From the NCBI RefSeq assembly GCF_007829335.1, contig NZ_VIWO01000003.1, forward strand, positions 62,001 through 126,000: a stretch of DNA of 64,000 bases. Direction: 5' to 3'. The stretch is from Chitinophaga polysaccharea (GTDB lineage: Bacteria > Bacteroidota > Bacteroidia > Chitinophagales > Chitinophagaceae). Made by a program: the position numbers and the translations under genes. Below are positions 33,269 through 42,679 of this stretch, in pieces. Numbering within the stretch: the stretch's first letter is position 1; every line of letters starts with the position of its first letter. The notes beneath the pieces were generated by a model. That model saw only the letters and a program-made list of their open reading frames with translations, searched no databases and was not told the origin of the DNA.

Positions 33269-33763
33269 ATGAAACATTTCTTTTTGGCAACCTTATTTTT
33301 GGCCGTTACCAGCCTCGTTTTTGCCCAGGAAAAACCACCTAAAAGCCCACATGTAACTGTAGAGGCCAACGGTATCAAAGTAGTATATGGACAGCCCTCC
33401 AAAAGAGGCCGTGTTATCTTTGGCACGCTGGAGCCATTCGGTAAAGTATGGCGTACCGGCGCTGACCAGGCTACCGAAATTACCTTCTCCAAAGATGTTG
33501 TTTTTGGCGGAAAGCCAGTAAAGGCAGGCACTTACACTTTCTTCTCCATTCCTGATCCTAAAACATGGACAGTAATCCTGAACGGTAAACTGGGACAATG
33601 GGGCGCTTACGATTACGAAAAGAATAAAGGCGAAGATGTAGTAGCCGTGAAAGTTAAGCGGGAAGCATTATCTACTCCTGCTGAAAAGTTGACTTTCACT
33701 TTACCCGGAAACGCGGTGGTGTTCGAATGGGATGACACCAGGATCAGCGTACCGATTAAATAA
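33269..33763 (+). CDS. DUF2911 family exported protein
   Basis: 164 residues with a signal peptide (KHFFLATLFLAVTSLVFAQ). The DUF2911 core is complete: KVVYGQPSKRGRVIFGTLEPFGKVWRTGADQATEITFS, GGKPVKAGTYTFFSIPD and WTVILNGKLGQWGAY. The family is widespread in Bacteroidota, beta-rich and exported, with no established function. A 111-nt gap upstream and a long hairpin downstream make it a single-gene unit. Confidence 0.9.
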   Translation: MKHFFLATLFLAVTSLVFAQEKPPKSPHVTVEANGIKVVYGQPSKRGRVIFGTLEPFGKVWRTGADQATEITFSKDVVFGGKPVKAGTYTFFSIPDPKTWTVILNGKLGQWGAYDYEKNKGEDVVAVKVKREALSTPAEKLTFTLPGNAVVFEWDDTRISVPIK

Positions 33764-33860
33764 GCATAAAGCACAAAGCAAAAAGCTATTGTGGAGATTG
33801 ATTTAAGCGATTTTTTAATACTCGCTAAGTTCTTCTCCATAATAGCTTTTTGCTTTATGC
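33764..33860. repeat. Long intergenic hairpin, repeat copy 2
   Basis: The left arm 33764-33795 (GCATAAAGC, then AAAGCAAAAAGCTATT, then GGAGA) pairs with 33835-33860 (TCTCC, AATAGCTTTTTGCTTTATGC) with small bulges. An inner AGCGA/TCGCT pair lies in the loop. The stretch 33779-33801 differs from the left arm of copy 1 at a single base. The right arm overlaps the last codons and stop of bioA. It separates convergent genes and can act as a terminator. Confidence 0.65.
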
Positions 33861-35138
33861 TTTCAGCTTTTTCAGCAGCTCGCGGATGCTCTGATACACC
33901 TGTTCCAGCTGTTCATTGGTAATACAATAGGGAGGAAGGATGTAGAGGGTATTGCCCAGCGGACGAAGCATAATCCTCCTGGCCCGGAAGAAGCGATGTA
34001 ATTCATCTGCCAATGAATTCGTATAACCGTCGGCGTTAGTAGTGCTGATTTCAAACGCCAGGATAGTACCCAGCAACCTGGGATGTTTTACGACGGCTAT
34101 TGGTTGCAGCTCCTGTAAAAAAGCCTGGTGCTTTTCGTGTATACGCTGGCGATTGGCGGCACAGGCGGGATCCATAAAAAGGTCCATACTGGCCAGGGCG
34201 GCAGTACAGGCCAGTGGATTGGCCGTAAAGGAATGCCCGTGAAACAACGTTTTTAATTTGTCGTTCGACAAAAAAGCTTCGTAGATGGCAGCAGTACTGG
34301 TAGTAACGCCCAGCGCCATCGTGCCCCCTGTCAGCCCCTTGGAGAGACAAATCATATCCGGCATTGTTTGCAGATATTCCATAGCGAAATTCTTTCCGGT
34401 TCTGCCAAAACCGGTCATCACCTCGTCTGCAATCAGTAAGATATTCCTGGATTTACAGTATTGCAGCAACTGATCAAAGGCATCGGCCTCATACATGATC
34501 ATGCCGCCGGAGCCTTGCAGCAGCGGTTCAAATACAAAGGCGGCTATATCCTCCGGTTGTAAAGCATCTATGGTAGCAATGAGTTGAGAGAGATTAGCTG
34601 CATTGGGCACATCGATGAAATATACATCAAACAGGAGGTCATCGAATACGCGGGTGAACACACTTCTACCGCTAACGCTCATGGCGCCAAAAGTATCGCC
34701 GTGGTAGGCATTGTTAAACGCCAGTATTTTGCGTTTGCGAATACCCTGGTTGTCCCAATACTGTATGGCCATTTTGAGAGCTACCTCGATGGCAGTAGAG
34801 CCATTGTCTGAATAGAAAACGCGACGCTGGTTACCGGGCAATACCTGGAGCAGACGTTCTGCCAGGTTCACCGCCGGGGGATGTGTATACCCCGCAAAAA
34901 TGCAATGTTCCAGTTGCAACGCCTGGGCAGCCAGGTGTTGTGCAATATGTGGATGCGCATGACCGTGTATGTTCACCCACCAGCTGGAAGTGGCATCTAT
35001 ATAGCTTTGATCGTTTTCGTCGAAAAGAAGGGCGCCTTGTCCGCGTACCATGCCGATAGGCGCGGGGGCCGTCTGCATTTGTGTATAAGGGTGCCAGATC
35101 ACGTCGAGGTCGCGGGCCGACAAAGATTTCGTTTGCAT
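33855..35138 (-). CDS. bioA: Adenosylmethionine-8-amino-7-oxononanoate aminotransferase
   Basis: 427 residues from MQTKSLSARDLDVIWHPYTQM. A class III PLP-dependent transaminase that converts KAPA to DAPA in biotin synthesis, using S-adenosylmethionine as amino donor. Landmarks are IWHPYTQM at the start, SSWWVNIHGHAHP, YSDNGSTAIEVALKMA, YHGDTFGAMSVSGR, LLIADEVMTGFGRTG and LSKGLTGGTMALGV with the PLP lysine. HPYTQM and SWW are typical of BioA. The upstream extension of the frame crosses the lone receiver gene and is rejected. No other bio genes are near. Confidence 0.94.
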   Translation of the reverse strand: MQTKSLSARDLDVIWHPYTQMQTAPAPIGMVRGQGALLFDENDQSYIDATSSWWVNIHGHAHPHIAQHLAAQALQLEHCIFAGYTHPPAVNLAERLLQVLPGNQRRVFYSDNGSTAIEVALKMAIQYWDNQGIRKRKILAFNNAYHGDTFGAMSVSGRSVFTRVFDDLLFDVYFIDVPNAANLSQLIATIDALQPEDIAAFVFEPLLQGSGGMIMYEADAFDQLLQYCKSRNILLIADEVMTGFGRTGKNFAMEYLQTMPDMICLSKGLTGGTMALGVTTSTAAIYEAFLSNDKLKTLFHGHSFTANPLACTAALASMDLFMDPACAANRQRIHEKHQAFLQELQPIAVVKHPRLLGTILAFEISTTNADGYTNSLADELHRFFRARRIMLRPLGNTLYILPPYCITNEQLEQVYQSIRELLKKLKA

Positions 35139-35181
35139 AGTTGCCTGCTTTTGTGCAGGCGCGAAGTTAGTACAAAAGGGT

Positions 35182-35583
35182 TTATACCGGTCTATGCTGT
35201 GCAAGTATGTCCAGCAGCGCTTCTGCTGCATAAGGTTTAGGCAGAATATCTTTTATCTGTAAGGCTGCCAGGCGCGTGGATACCTCTGGTAGTATATCGG
35301 CCGTTACCACCACAATGAACGCATCGGGCTGCAGGCGCCGTATATGCGGAATAGTATCGTATCCATTCATCTCAGGCATGTGCAGGTCGAGGATAATACC
35401 ATCGAAAGCAGCGCTTTGTATTGTAGACAGCGCCTCTCGCCCATTGCTGGCGGTTGTAATAATGGCGCCGGTTTTTCTTAGTTGTAATTCCAGTATGCGG
35501 ACATTAATGGCGTTGTCTTCCACGATCAACAACCGGATGCCATGGAGAAAATGAGGGCTGCTGGTGTTACTTTGATAGGACAT
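35182..35583 (-). CDS. Stand-alone CheY-like response regulator
   Basis: 133 residues consisting only of a receiver domain. LLIVEDNAINVRILELQL carries the acidic pocket, Asp66 in GIILDLHMPEMNGYD is the phosphorylation site, VVTAD gives the Thr, and LPKPYAAEALL gives the Lys. VEDNAINVRIL is typical of receivers found in hybrid kinases and phosphorelays. It has no output domain and no kinase gene beside it. It precedes bioA by 43 nt on the same strand, which may be chance. Confidence 0.9.
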   Translation of the reverse strand: MSYQSNTSSPHFLHGIRLLIVEDNAINVRILELQLRKTGAIITTASNGREALSTIQSAAFDGIILDLHMPEMNGYDTIPHIRRLQPDAFIVVVTADILPEVSTRLAALQIKDILPKPYAAEALLDILAQHRPV

Positions 35584-35730
35584 GGTTCGTTTTTAGTGAT
35601 GGTGCGACTCTGCCAGACGCCGTCATGCCATTTTGTTTTGGTTGCTTAACACGATCCAGCATAACTGTGCTGCTGGAATAATAAATGTAAGTATTTACCG
35701 GGGAATATGAACAGTCCAGGGGTATCCTAA

Positions 35731-35767
35731 AAAAAATGGCGTGCAGGTACCGCTGTGCCTGCACGCC
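35731..35767 (-). terminator. Intrinsic terminator of the LtaS-like gene
   Basis: Read on the minus strand, GGCGTGCAGG (35767-35758) pairs with CCTGCACGCC (35747-35738) around a 10-nt loop and is followed by a run of T. It starts 24 nt after the stop of the 35791 gene. Confidence 0.85.
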
Positions 35768-35790
35768 GTTGAATATATAAAAGTGGTATG

Positions 35791-37743
35791 CTATTGCTTC
35801 ATGCCATTGTTTTTAAACAGGTAGTAGGCAGTCTGGTAGTATGCCAGGCTGTTTTTCAGCAGGCTGCTATCCATTGGTACAGGATGTTGCTCATTTTTTG
35901 CATCGTTCCAGCTGAAGCACTGGGCCTTCTGCTGTGGGCTCAGGATCAGTAGTTTGCCCGGTTCCAGGTAGCCCAACTTTTGGTAGGTACTTACCATGGC
36001 CCGTGGCTGATAGGTGGCGTCAAGTACATTTTCTCCATAAAGTTTGCTTTTATAGGTCCAATGCAATAAGCTGAGCAAAGTAGGGTAAATATCAATCTGG
36101 GAGCACATCTGGGTAATTTCCCGGGGCGCCTGGCCAGGTACGTTATACAGGATGCAGGGAATATGATATTTGCTAATTTCAATCTCATTCTTGCCGGCGC
36201 TGCTGGCGCAGTGGTCTGCAACAAAAATGACGATTGTGTTTTTAAACCAGGGTTTGGTGCTGATCTTTTTCAAAAACTCCCCAATGGCGTAGTCGGTATA
36301 TTTTACCGCTCCTTCCCGGCTGCTGCCGGAGGCAATATCAATTTTTCCAGCCGGATAGGTAAAGGGCCGGTGATTGGAGGTGGTCATGATGAAATCGTAA
36401 AATCGCTTGCCTGCGGCATATTTCTGGTCGGCGCTCTTAATGGCAGCCGTATAAATATCTTCATCGCAGATCCCCCACGCATTTTCGAACTGGATATCAC
36501 TTTTCGGGATGCTGGTCCGCGTGGTAGCAATGTTGTCTTCTACCAGGTTATTGGGATTTTTATGGTCCACAATATCGTAGCCGTTGTTGCCAAAGTACTT
36601 GTTCATATTATCGAAGTAGCCATCGCCTCCATAAAAGAAGGTGCTTTCATAGCCGGCCTGTTCGAAAATATGTCCGATAGTAAAAAGGTTTTCGTTGTTT
36701 TTGCGACGTACGATGCTTTGTCCCGGTGTAGGCGGAACGGCCAGCGACAAGGCTTCCATGCCTCTCACGGTGCGGGTGCCGGTGGCATACAGGTTGGTAA
36801 ACAGGATGCTTTGTTTGGCGATGCTATCCAGTACCGGTGTAATATGCTGGGTATTGCCGAAGCGGTCCATGAAGTCGGCGCTGAAGCTTTCGATGGTGAC
36901 CATCATGATGTTGGGCATTTCGATGGCAGCGGTATCGGTGATATTCCGGTAAATACTGCGGCTGTTTTCCAGGTACTGGCTGCCAGGCTCCCGGAGTAGT
37001 GTGCGGAGTTGGTGGAAGTTATTGTCTTCATCTTCCATCAGGTAATATTTATCGTAGGCCAGCTCATTATTCAGGAAGGCAGATACAAAGGAATACACGC
37101 CTGCTTTGGAGAGCTCCTGCGCATAACGGTTTTTGCTTTTTTCAGCCCAGGTATTGCTGACGAGGAATACATGTAGTAGTAAAACGCCCAGCAGTAACAA
37201 AAAGGTAAGTAGTCTTTTGCCGAAGGGGGTACGCGATTGAAAGCTGTTGCGGAAGATGCCCCGGCGTGCCATACGCCAGGTGAGCAGGGCGGTAAACAGC
37301 AACACGCCACCGATCAGCAGGGGCAAAGGATACGACTCGTTGATATTCTCTATTACCTCGTAGGTATAAATCAGGTAATCTACCGCAATGAAATCAAAAC
37401 GACCGGCATATTCTCCCCAGAAGGTAAACTCCGCAAAAAAGGAAAATACCAGGATCATGGTGGCCAGGAAAAAGCCAGTATAGGTAAAGATGCGGTTAAA
37501 CCGGGTGTTGTTGATCCGTTGTGGCAACAGCAGGAGGTAGGCGGCATAGGCAATTGTGAAAAACAGTGCTACACCCAGGTCGTAGATAAAACCTTTACCG
37601 TAAATAGCGGGTATATCGGAAATATGAAGACCAGACTGTGGGAGGGCCCAGATTAACAATGCAGTTCTAACGAGGAAGGACAGGCTAAGGACTAAGGCGC
37701 CGAACCCGAAAAGGACGGCGTACCTGGATTTAAACGATCTCAT
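35791..37743 (-). CDS. LTA synthase-family sulfatase (membrane phosphoethanolamine/glycerophosphate transferase type)
   Basis: 650 residues. Five membrane helices fill the first 200 residues, followed by a large extracytoplasmic alkaline-phosphatase-like domain. PNIMMVTIESFSADFMDRFG holds the first metal ligand. YATGTRTVRGMEALSLAVPPTPGQ holds the likely nucleophile Thr. FFYGGDGYFDNMNKYFG and IVIFVADHCASS give further ligands. The family includes Gram-positive lipoteichoic-acid synthase and Gram-negative enzymes that attach head groups to glycans. Bacteroidota make no lipoteichoic acid, so the substrate is probably a periplasmic glycan or lipid A-like acceptor; that is inference. The ATG 37743 is preferred over GTG 37749. 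Confidence 0.88.
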   Translation of the reverse strand: MRSFKSRYAVLFGFGALVLSLSFLVRTALLIWALPQSGLHISDIPAIYGKGFIYDLGVALFFTIAYAAYLLLLPQRINNTRFNRIFTYTGFFLATMILVFSFFAEFTFWGEYAGRFDFIAVDYLIYTYEVIENINESYPLPLLIGGVLLFTALLTWRMARRGIFRNSFQSRTPFGKRLLTFLLLLGVLLLHVFLVSNTWAEKSKNRYAQELSKAGVYSFVSAFLNNELAYDKYYLMEDEDNNFHQLRTLLREPGSQYLENSRSIYRNITDTAAIEMPNIMMVTIESFSADFMDRFGNTQHITPVLDSIAKQSILFTNLYATGTRTVRGMEALSLAVPPTPGQSIVRRKNNENLFTIGHIFEQAGYESTFFYGGDGYFDNMNKYFGNNGYDIVDHKNPNNLVEDNIATTRTSIPKSDIQFENAWGICDEDIYTAAIKSADQKYAAGKRFYDFIMTTSNHRPFTYPAGKIDIASGSSREGAVKYTDYAIGEFLKKISTKPWFKNTIVIFVADHCASSAGKNEIEISKYHIPCILYNVPGQAPREITQMCSQIDIYPTLLSLLHWTYKSKLYGENVLDATYQPRAMVSTYQKLGYLEPGKLLILSPQQKAQCFSWNDAKNEQHPVPMDSSLLKNSLAYYQTAYYLFKNNGMKQ

Positions 37744-37790
37744 TTGCACAGAAAATTAGGATCGCAAAGGTACGCCGTTCTCCATATTAT

Positions 37791-39779
37791 CTATAAATTA
37801 AATTTTACAGACAGGTTGATGGTACGGCCATCGATAGGTCCCCATAGTGGGGCAAAGGTAGGGTTGCTTACCGGGCCGGTATATAGCGGTGTATTTTTAC
37901 CCTGCCTGGCGTCGAAGATATTTTCCCCGTTGAGCACCACGGTAATATGCTCGCCGAATTGGCGGGATATCATCGCTGCCCAGAACCAGTAGTTCGGCGT
38001 TTTTTGATTGTTGTAATCATATTGATTGCCTACCCAGGCGTTTTCTATGCCAAAGCGCCATTTCTCTTCTATTTCATAGGCCAGGGTGCCGGCAAATTTA
38101 TCCTGCGGCGCAAAGGCTACATGTGTAGCAGATGCATTATCATACTTAGACACGGTATGGTTATAACCGAGGTACAATTCCAGGTGGTCGAGGGCCATGC
38201 GCAGGTAAGTATCAGTACCCAGGCTATTTACCGCGAAGGGCATATTTTCCAGCCGAATCATTTTTTTGGCATCATCTGCTACAGGTAAGATAGGGTTTTT
38301 GATATGGGTGTAGTACAATGCCTGGTTAAGGGTGATTTCCACCTTGCCGATATTGGTCCGGTAGTTACCATCGAAGTTGATGCCCTGGCTTTTTTCTGAT
38401 TTCACATCAGCCCCCAGCGGGAGGAGGTTGCGGTAGCCAATGGTTTGCGTTTGGGTGGTAAATACGGCTGGTGATTTATAGCCGGTACCTGCACTGAGGC
38501 GAATGGACAGATCTTCTATGGGTTTGTATACAAAGGCCAGGCGTGGCAGTACATACCAGCCGAATACATTGTGGTAATCGGCACGGAGCCCTGCTTCGGC
38601 CATGAACTGGTTGGTAATGTGGTAGCCGTCCTGTACAAAGGCGCCCATGGTGTTGTAGGTATAGTTATTCAGCAGTGTGCTGTCGCCTTTTGCGCGGCGG
38701 TATATTTCGCCGGTGTTGTTTAGTCCTACGACCCAATCATGGCGACCGCTTTTTTTATTGTAGGCAGCTTCCGCGTAGGTGCTGGTTTGGTTACCTATTA
38801 GGGAAAAGGTGCCTTCATCGTTTTGCAGGTGGAAGAAGCTACCCACCCCTTTCACTGTGAGCGTACCGCCGCCCAGGTTTTTACGGGTAAACTGCAGGTC
38901 TACGCTGTGGCGATTGCTGTTGTTTACTTCTGTATACTGGTGAATATTGTTGGCCTGATGTTCCAGTACTTGCATATCGCCTCCTTCGCGTTTTTCGATG
39001 GTGCCAGTATACCCCGCTATCAGCGTGCTTTGTGGGTTGATATACCAGAAAAACCGTGGGTGGAGGAGATATTGACGAACGCGGGGCACGTCGCTGAATC
39101 CGTCTTTATTTACGTCTACCGGGTTTTGGGTGGTAACGCCGGCAAACAGGGTTAAGCCAGTTTTACCATAACGTTCGGAGTAGAAAGCGTTTACGTTGGT
39201 TTCTTTGAGTGTGCTCCTGTTGGCCAATATGGTTAGTTCGGGTTTGCTGCCAGGCGTTTTGGCGATGAAGTTGATAATACCGGCAATGGCGCCACCGCCG
39301 TAGAGGGTGGATACGGAGCCTTTGATAATTTCAATTTGTTTAAGGTCCAGTGGAGGGATGGCGAGTACTCCAAAGTTGCCGCTTAATCCTTCATATACCG
39401 GCATGCCATCGCGGAGCAGCTGGGTATATTTGCCATCGAGTCCCTGCATGCGGATGGCGTTATTGCCACTAACGGCGGAGGTATTTTGAATATGTATCAC
39501 GGATAAGTCGCCCAATATGCTGGCTACGTTACCCGGTTTGATACCGCTTTCTTCAATCATTTCTTCCTTACCCAGCACTTCTACTTTCATGGGTAGGTCT
39601 TCGATGCGACTGTTGTTACGGGTAGATGAAATGACTACTTCTCCCAGGTCAGATACCTTGCTAATAGTATCTTTTGAAGGTGCGGGCAGCGTGTCTTTAA
39701 CGGGGACGGGCACACGATTTTGTGCGTATATGGTTCCGGTGATGCTCAGTACGATGGCTGCCAGTAAAATTCGTTTCAT
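37791..39779 (-). CDS. TonB-dependent receptor
   Basis: 662 residues from MKRILLAAIVLSITGTIYAQ (signal peptide). The plug spans about 60-165 with IEDLPMKVEVLGKEEM, IRMQGLDGKYTQLLRDGMPVY and IEIIKGSVSTLYGGGAIAGIINFIAK. A 22-stranded barrel follows, ending INLSVKFNL with an aromatic near the C-terminus as usual. LSDLGEVVISS-like sequence (SDLGEVVISSTRN) may be the TonB box. There is no carboxypeptidase-like domain, so it is of the FepA/CirA style used for siderophores, haem or cobalamin. It lies downstream of a two-component system on the same strand and may be its target. Confidence 0.92.
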   Translation of the reverse strand: MKRILLAAIVLSITGTIYAQNRVPVPVKDTLPAPSKDTISKVSDLGEVVISSTRNNSRIEDLPMKVEVLGKEEMIEESGIKPGNVASILGDLSVIHIQNTSAVSGNNAIRMQGLDGKYTQLLRDGMPVYEGLSGNFGVLAIPPLDLKQIEIIKGSVSTLYGGGAIAGIINFIAKTPGSKPELTILANRSTLKETNVNAFYSERYGKTGLTLFAGVTTQNPVDVNKDGFSDVPRVRQYLLHPRFFWYINPQSTLIAGYTGTIEKREGGDMQVLEHQANNIHQYTEVNNSNRHSVDLQFTRKNLGGGTLTVKGVGSFFHLQNDEGTFSLIGNQTSTYAEAAYNKKSGRHDWVVGLNNTGEIYRRAKGDSTLLNNYTYNTMGAFVQDGYHITNQFMAEAGLRADYHNVFGWYVLPRLAFVYKPIEDLSIRLSAGTGYKSPAVFTTQTQTIGYRNLLPLGADVKSEKSQGINFDGNYRTNIGKVEITLNQALYYTHIKNPILPVADDAKKMIRLENMPFAVNSLGTDTYLRMALDHLELYLGYNHTVSKYDNASATHVAFAPQDKFAGTLAYEIEEKWRFGIENAWVGNQYDYNNQKTPNYWFWAAMISRQFGEHITVVLNGENIFDARQGKNTPLYTGPVSNPTFAPLWGPIDGRTINLSVKFNL

Positions 39780-39859
39780 ATGATGGCTCTGATGCTTTAA
39801 TAGCGCAAAGAAAAGAATTGAATCTGGAGTAAATCTGAATATCTGTTGTTGATAACTGA

Positions 39860-41122
39860 TTATATGCCTGCGCTGAAAGTATGCCACCCGTTTTCGTAGC
39901 TGTATTGGATTGACAGCTGGTAGGAGTCAGCAATTTTTTTTACGATAGCCAACCCTAAGCCGTTAGAGTTCGTATACACGTTATGTTGCTTTTTAAAGCG
40001 CTGGAAAAGTATGTCTGGTGGAATCTGTGGCAATTCGCTGGTATTGGAGATGCTGAAGGTTTGTGCACTGATATGGATGCGGACATTGCCATGGGGATAG
40101 TTGTACTTGATAGCATTACCGAGCAGGTTGCTCACCAGTATGTCGGTAAGCGCGGGATGCAGGGGCCAGGGTGCGGTGGCAATCATATCGGTGTGGATCT
40201 GCAGTTCTTTTTCGCGGATCAGTTCTTCAAAGAGCGACAGATATTTTTCCACCACGGTGCATAGGTCTGGCTGATCAGTAACCGGGTATTGCTGGTTTTC
40301 GATTTTTGCCAGGAGAAGGAGATTATGATTTAATCTTGATAAGCGTTGCAGTTCATCATAGCTGGTGAGGATGCCTTTGAGTTGTGTTTCGGAAAGGGAG
40401 TCGTCCTGCAGCAGCAGTTCCAGTTTGCTTTGCGCAATGGCTAATGGCGTCTGCATTTCATGGGCGGCATCTTCCGTAAGTTCTTTGATGTTGGTGTAAT
40501 CCTGGTGGATGCGGGTGGTCATGTTATTAAGTGCTGCATTCAACTGGTTGAATTCGTGGGTAGCTGTATGGTCAAACACGGTGTTTTCCAGTTTGTTGAG
40601 CTGGAGCCGCTGTATTTTATCCAGGGAGGCATAAAACGGCTTCCAGATACTCTTGCTGATCAGCCAGTTGGAGAGCAAAACAAACAGGAAGAGGCCTCCA
40701 AAGGCGGCCAGCATTACATGGATAATGTTTTTTATGAGGTCATCTTTTTCGATGAGAGATTTGCGTAGTGTTAGCTGGTAATTTTTGTTATTCACGGCAA
40801 TAACCTGGGTCAGTTGCCGGAAGGGGGCATACGTATCTTCCGGTTCCTGGTAAATGCTGACTCCTTTGAGTTTATGTTTGGTTTGAACCGGTTTATCGGT
40901 GGGTTGTAAATTAAATTCGGGTGTATTGATGGCGAATACAGGATTGTTGATAGTAGCTGTGTCAAGATAGCGCATCCACTGGAGTTTATCGTTGACCAGT
41001 TCTTCATCTGTTTCGTGTTTTATTTCCTTATTGAAGGTGGCATAGAGATAGAAGGCGCCTGCTGTAAAAACAGGCAGCATGATAAGCAGGAAATACACCA
41101 TTGTTTTGGTCAGCAGCTTCAT
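39860..41122 (-). CDS. Sensor histidine kinase
   Basis: 420 residues from MKLLTKTMVYFLL. First membrane helix (MVYFLLIMLPVFTAGAFYLY), a periplasmic domain of about 120 residues, second helix (VMLAAFGGLFLFVLLSNWLI), then HAMP-like, dimerisation and ATPase domains. The phospho-accepting His is in EDAAHEMQTPLAIAQ. The ATPase has N-box NLLGNAIKYN and G2 box GLGLAIVKKI; a G1 box is weak (SEL around ISNTSELPQIPP), as in several Bacteroidota kinases of this type. It follows its OmpR-type regulator by 34 nt. The signal is unknown. Confidence 0.9.
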   Translation of the reverse strand: MKLLTKTMVYFLLIMLPVFTAGAFYLYATFNKEIKHETDEELVNDKLQWMRYLDTATINNPVFAINTPEFNLQPTDKPVQTKHKLKGVSIYQEPEDTYAPFRQLTQVIAVNNKNYQLTLRKSLIEKDDLIKNIIHVMLAAFGGLFLFVLLSNWLISKSIWKPFYASLDKIQRLQLNKLENTVFDHTATHEFNQLNAALNNMTTRIHQDYTNIKELTEDAAHEMQTPLAIAQSKLELLLQDDSLSETQLKGILTSYDELQRLSRLNHNLLLLAKIENQQYPVTDQPDLCTVVEKYLSLFEELIREKELQIHTDMIATAPWPLHPALTDILVSNLLGNAIKYNYPHGNVRIHISAQTFSISNTSELPQIPPDILFQRFKKQHNVYTNSNGLGLAIVKKIADSYQLSIQYSYENGWHTFSAGI

Positions 41123-41156
41123 GGAGTGGGTATCTTTTTTCACTGTCAGGGAGATT

Positions 41157-41828
41157 TTAACCGAAGCGGTATCCTGTGCCATATACGGTTTTGATATAGT
41201 CTTCACCATCTGCCTCCAGCATTTTTTTACGGAGGTTTTTGATGTGGGTATAGATAAAGTCATAAGACCCGGCCTGGTCATATTCGTCGCCCCAGAGGTG
41301 TCCGGCCAGTGCGGATTTGGTGACTACCCGGTGTTGGTTGGCGATAAAATAAAGCAGTAGCTGGTATTCTTTACCGGTGAGGGTAATTGATTTGTTATGT
41401 ACCAATACTGTTTTAGACGCAGGCTTGATGGTGATTTCATTGAAGTTGATGGTGGTATTGCCGTCAAATTTCTTGCGTCGTAAAATGGCATTTACGCGGG
41501 CGTTGAGTTCGGAGAGATGGAAAGGCTTGGTGAGATAGTCGTCTGCGCCGAGTTCCAGGCCTCTGAGTTTATCTTCCAGTGAATCTTTCGCAGAAATGAT
41601 GATGATACCGGCTTTGGATTCCAGTATTTTCAGTTCTTTGACCACATCGAGTCCATTTCCCAGGGGAAGGCCTATGTCTGCCACAATACAATCGTAGTCA
41701 AATTCGTTGACTTTGTGGATGGCCTGGTTAAAATCTTCCGCCAGTTCACAGATATAGCCCTGGTGAGTCAGGTATTCCTGTATACTGTTTCTGAGTGCGG
41801 GTTCGTCTTCTATAATCAGCACTTTCAT
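41157..41828 (-). CDS. OmpR-family response regulator
   Basis: 223 residues. Receiver domain: KVLIIEDEPALRNSIQEYL at the N-terminus, Asp51 in CIVADIGLPLGNGLDV as phosphorylation site, and DDYLTKPFHLSELNARV with the conserved Lys. The winged-helix DNA-binding domain (about 130-223) has TLTGKEYQLLLYFI and FIYTHIKNLRKKM. With the kinase and TonB receptor it makes an apparent three-gene unit on the minus strand (41828 to 37791). It is divergent from a small membrane protein gene at 42079. Confidence 0.93.
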   Translation of the reverse strand: MKVLIIEDEPALRNSIQEYLTHQGYICELAEDFNQAIHKVNEFDYDCIVADIGLPLGNGLDVVKELKILESKAGIIIISAKDSLEDKLRGLELGADDYLTKPFHLSELNARVNAILRRKKFDGNTTINFNEITIKPASKTVLVHNKSITLTGKEYQLLLYFIANQHRVVTKSALAGHLWGDEYDQAGSYDFIYTHIKNLRKKMLEADGEDYIKTVYGTGYRFG

Positions 41829-42078
41829 GGGCTAAAATTAGGGATAATTCCTAAAGGAATTCTGTAGTAGCGGTATTTGGCGGAAGCTACGCTGGAAGTG
41901 GTGTCTGGTGGCTGTTTTTGAATTCGCGTAGTTAGGTATCCATATTAGTAAAATGGATTTAGTAGCATTGTCAATGCCGGTGATTACTGACCGTTTTTTT
42001 TGATAAATGATAAAACTATGCATGGTTGAATATCGTAGATACATTACGGATAACTAAAATACTTATGGTACTTACTAT

Positions 42079-42468
42079 ATGAACACGTATTTTAAAATCG
42101 TTGCAAACCGGCTGATACCCGGTACGCTGGCAGAAGATGCAATACGGACGCGGCCTGTGCCCGACGACGACACAAAGGAGTTGATTGCTTTGATGGATCA
42201 TATCCCCAATGCCCGGTCAGTGGCCACCCTGTACCGGCAAATGATGAAATCTGGCTCACTGGAGAAGCGTTTTAATACCGGTGATCCGGGCAGACGCTGG
42301 CTGGAGATAGAACAAATGATTCTGGACCGGGAGATAAGGCGTAAAGGCAATAAACGCAAGGTTATCTGGATGTTGATCATATTTATCCTGGTGGGGATTA
42401 CTTCTTATTTCGGAGGTGTTTATTTGTTGACCAGGAGCCGGCATCTTGCTGTACAGGCTTTTAAATAA
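42079..42468 (+). CDS. Small single-pass membrane protein, unknown
   Basis: 129 residues. A soluble N-terminal part of about 93 residues (ANRLIPGTLAEDAIRTRPVPDDDTKELIALMD) ends in a basic patch (REIRRKGNKRK). One membrane helix follows (VIWMLIIFILVGITSYFGGVYLL), with a short tail. By the positive-inside rule the N-terminus is cytoplasmic. I do not recognise the family. It is 250 nt from, and divergent to, the response regulator. Confidence 0.65.
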   Translation: MNTYFKIVANRLIPGTLAEDAIRTRPVPDDDTKELIALMDHIPNARSVATLYRQMMKSGSLEKRFNTGDPGRRWLEIEQMILDREIRRKGNKRKVIWMLIIFILVGITSYFGGVYLLTRSRHLAVQAFK

Positions 42469-42679
42469 GCTGCTTCTACACTTTCCCTCATGAATAGTAG
42501 TGTTTGGAATGAATTGTTAGCTCCTGTAATTACTTTTCTGCCTGGGTTATTGAGCTATCGAAAACCTTGCCTCTCCCCGGTTCCATTTTCCCTCTTCTAA
42601 GCTGTTTGTATATATCGGTTTACTGATCCTGGGCCAAGAGGTTGGTGACGACATTGTATTGCCTGTTGTAAGGCTTTTC

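Noticed and set aside
35139..35231. 31-codon upstream extension of bioA
   Set aside because: It would overlap the response regulator's coding region; the family start is at MQTKSLSARDLDVIWHPYTQM.
36163..36999. 278-codon plus-strand frame inside the LtaS-like gene
   Set aside because: Antisense to a gene with clear sulfatase motifs.
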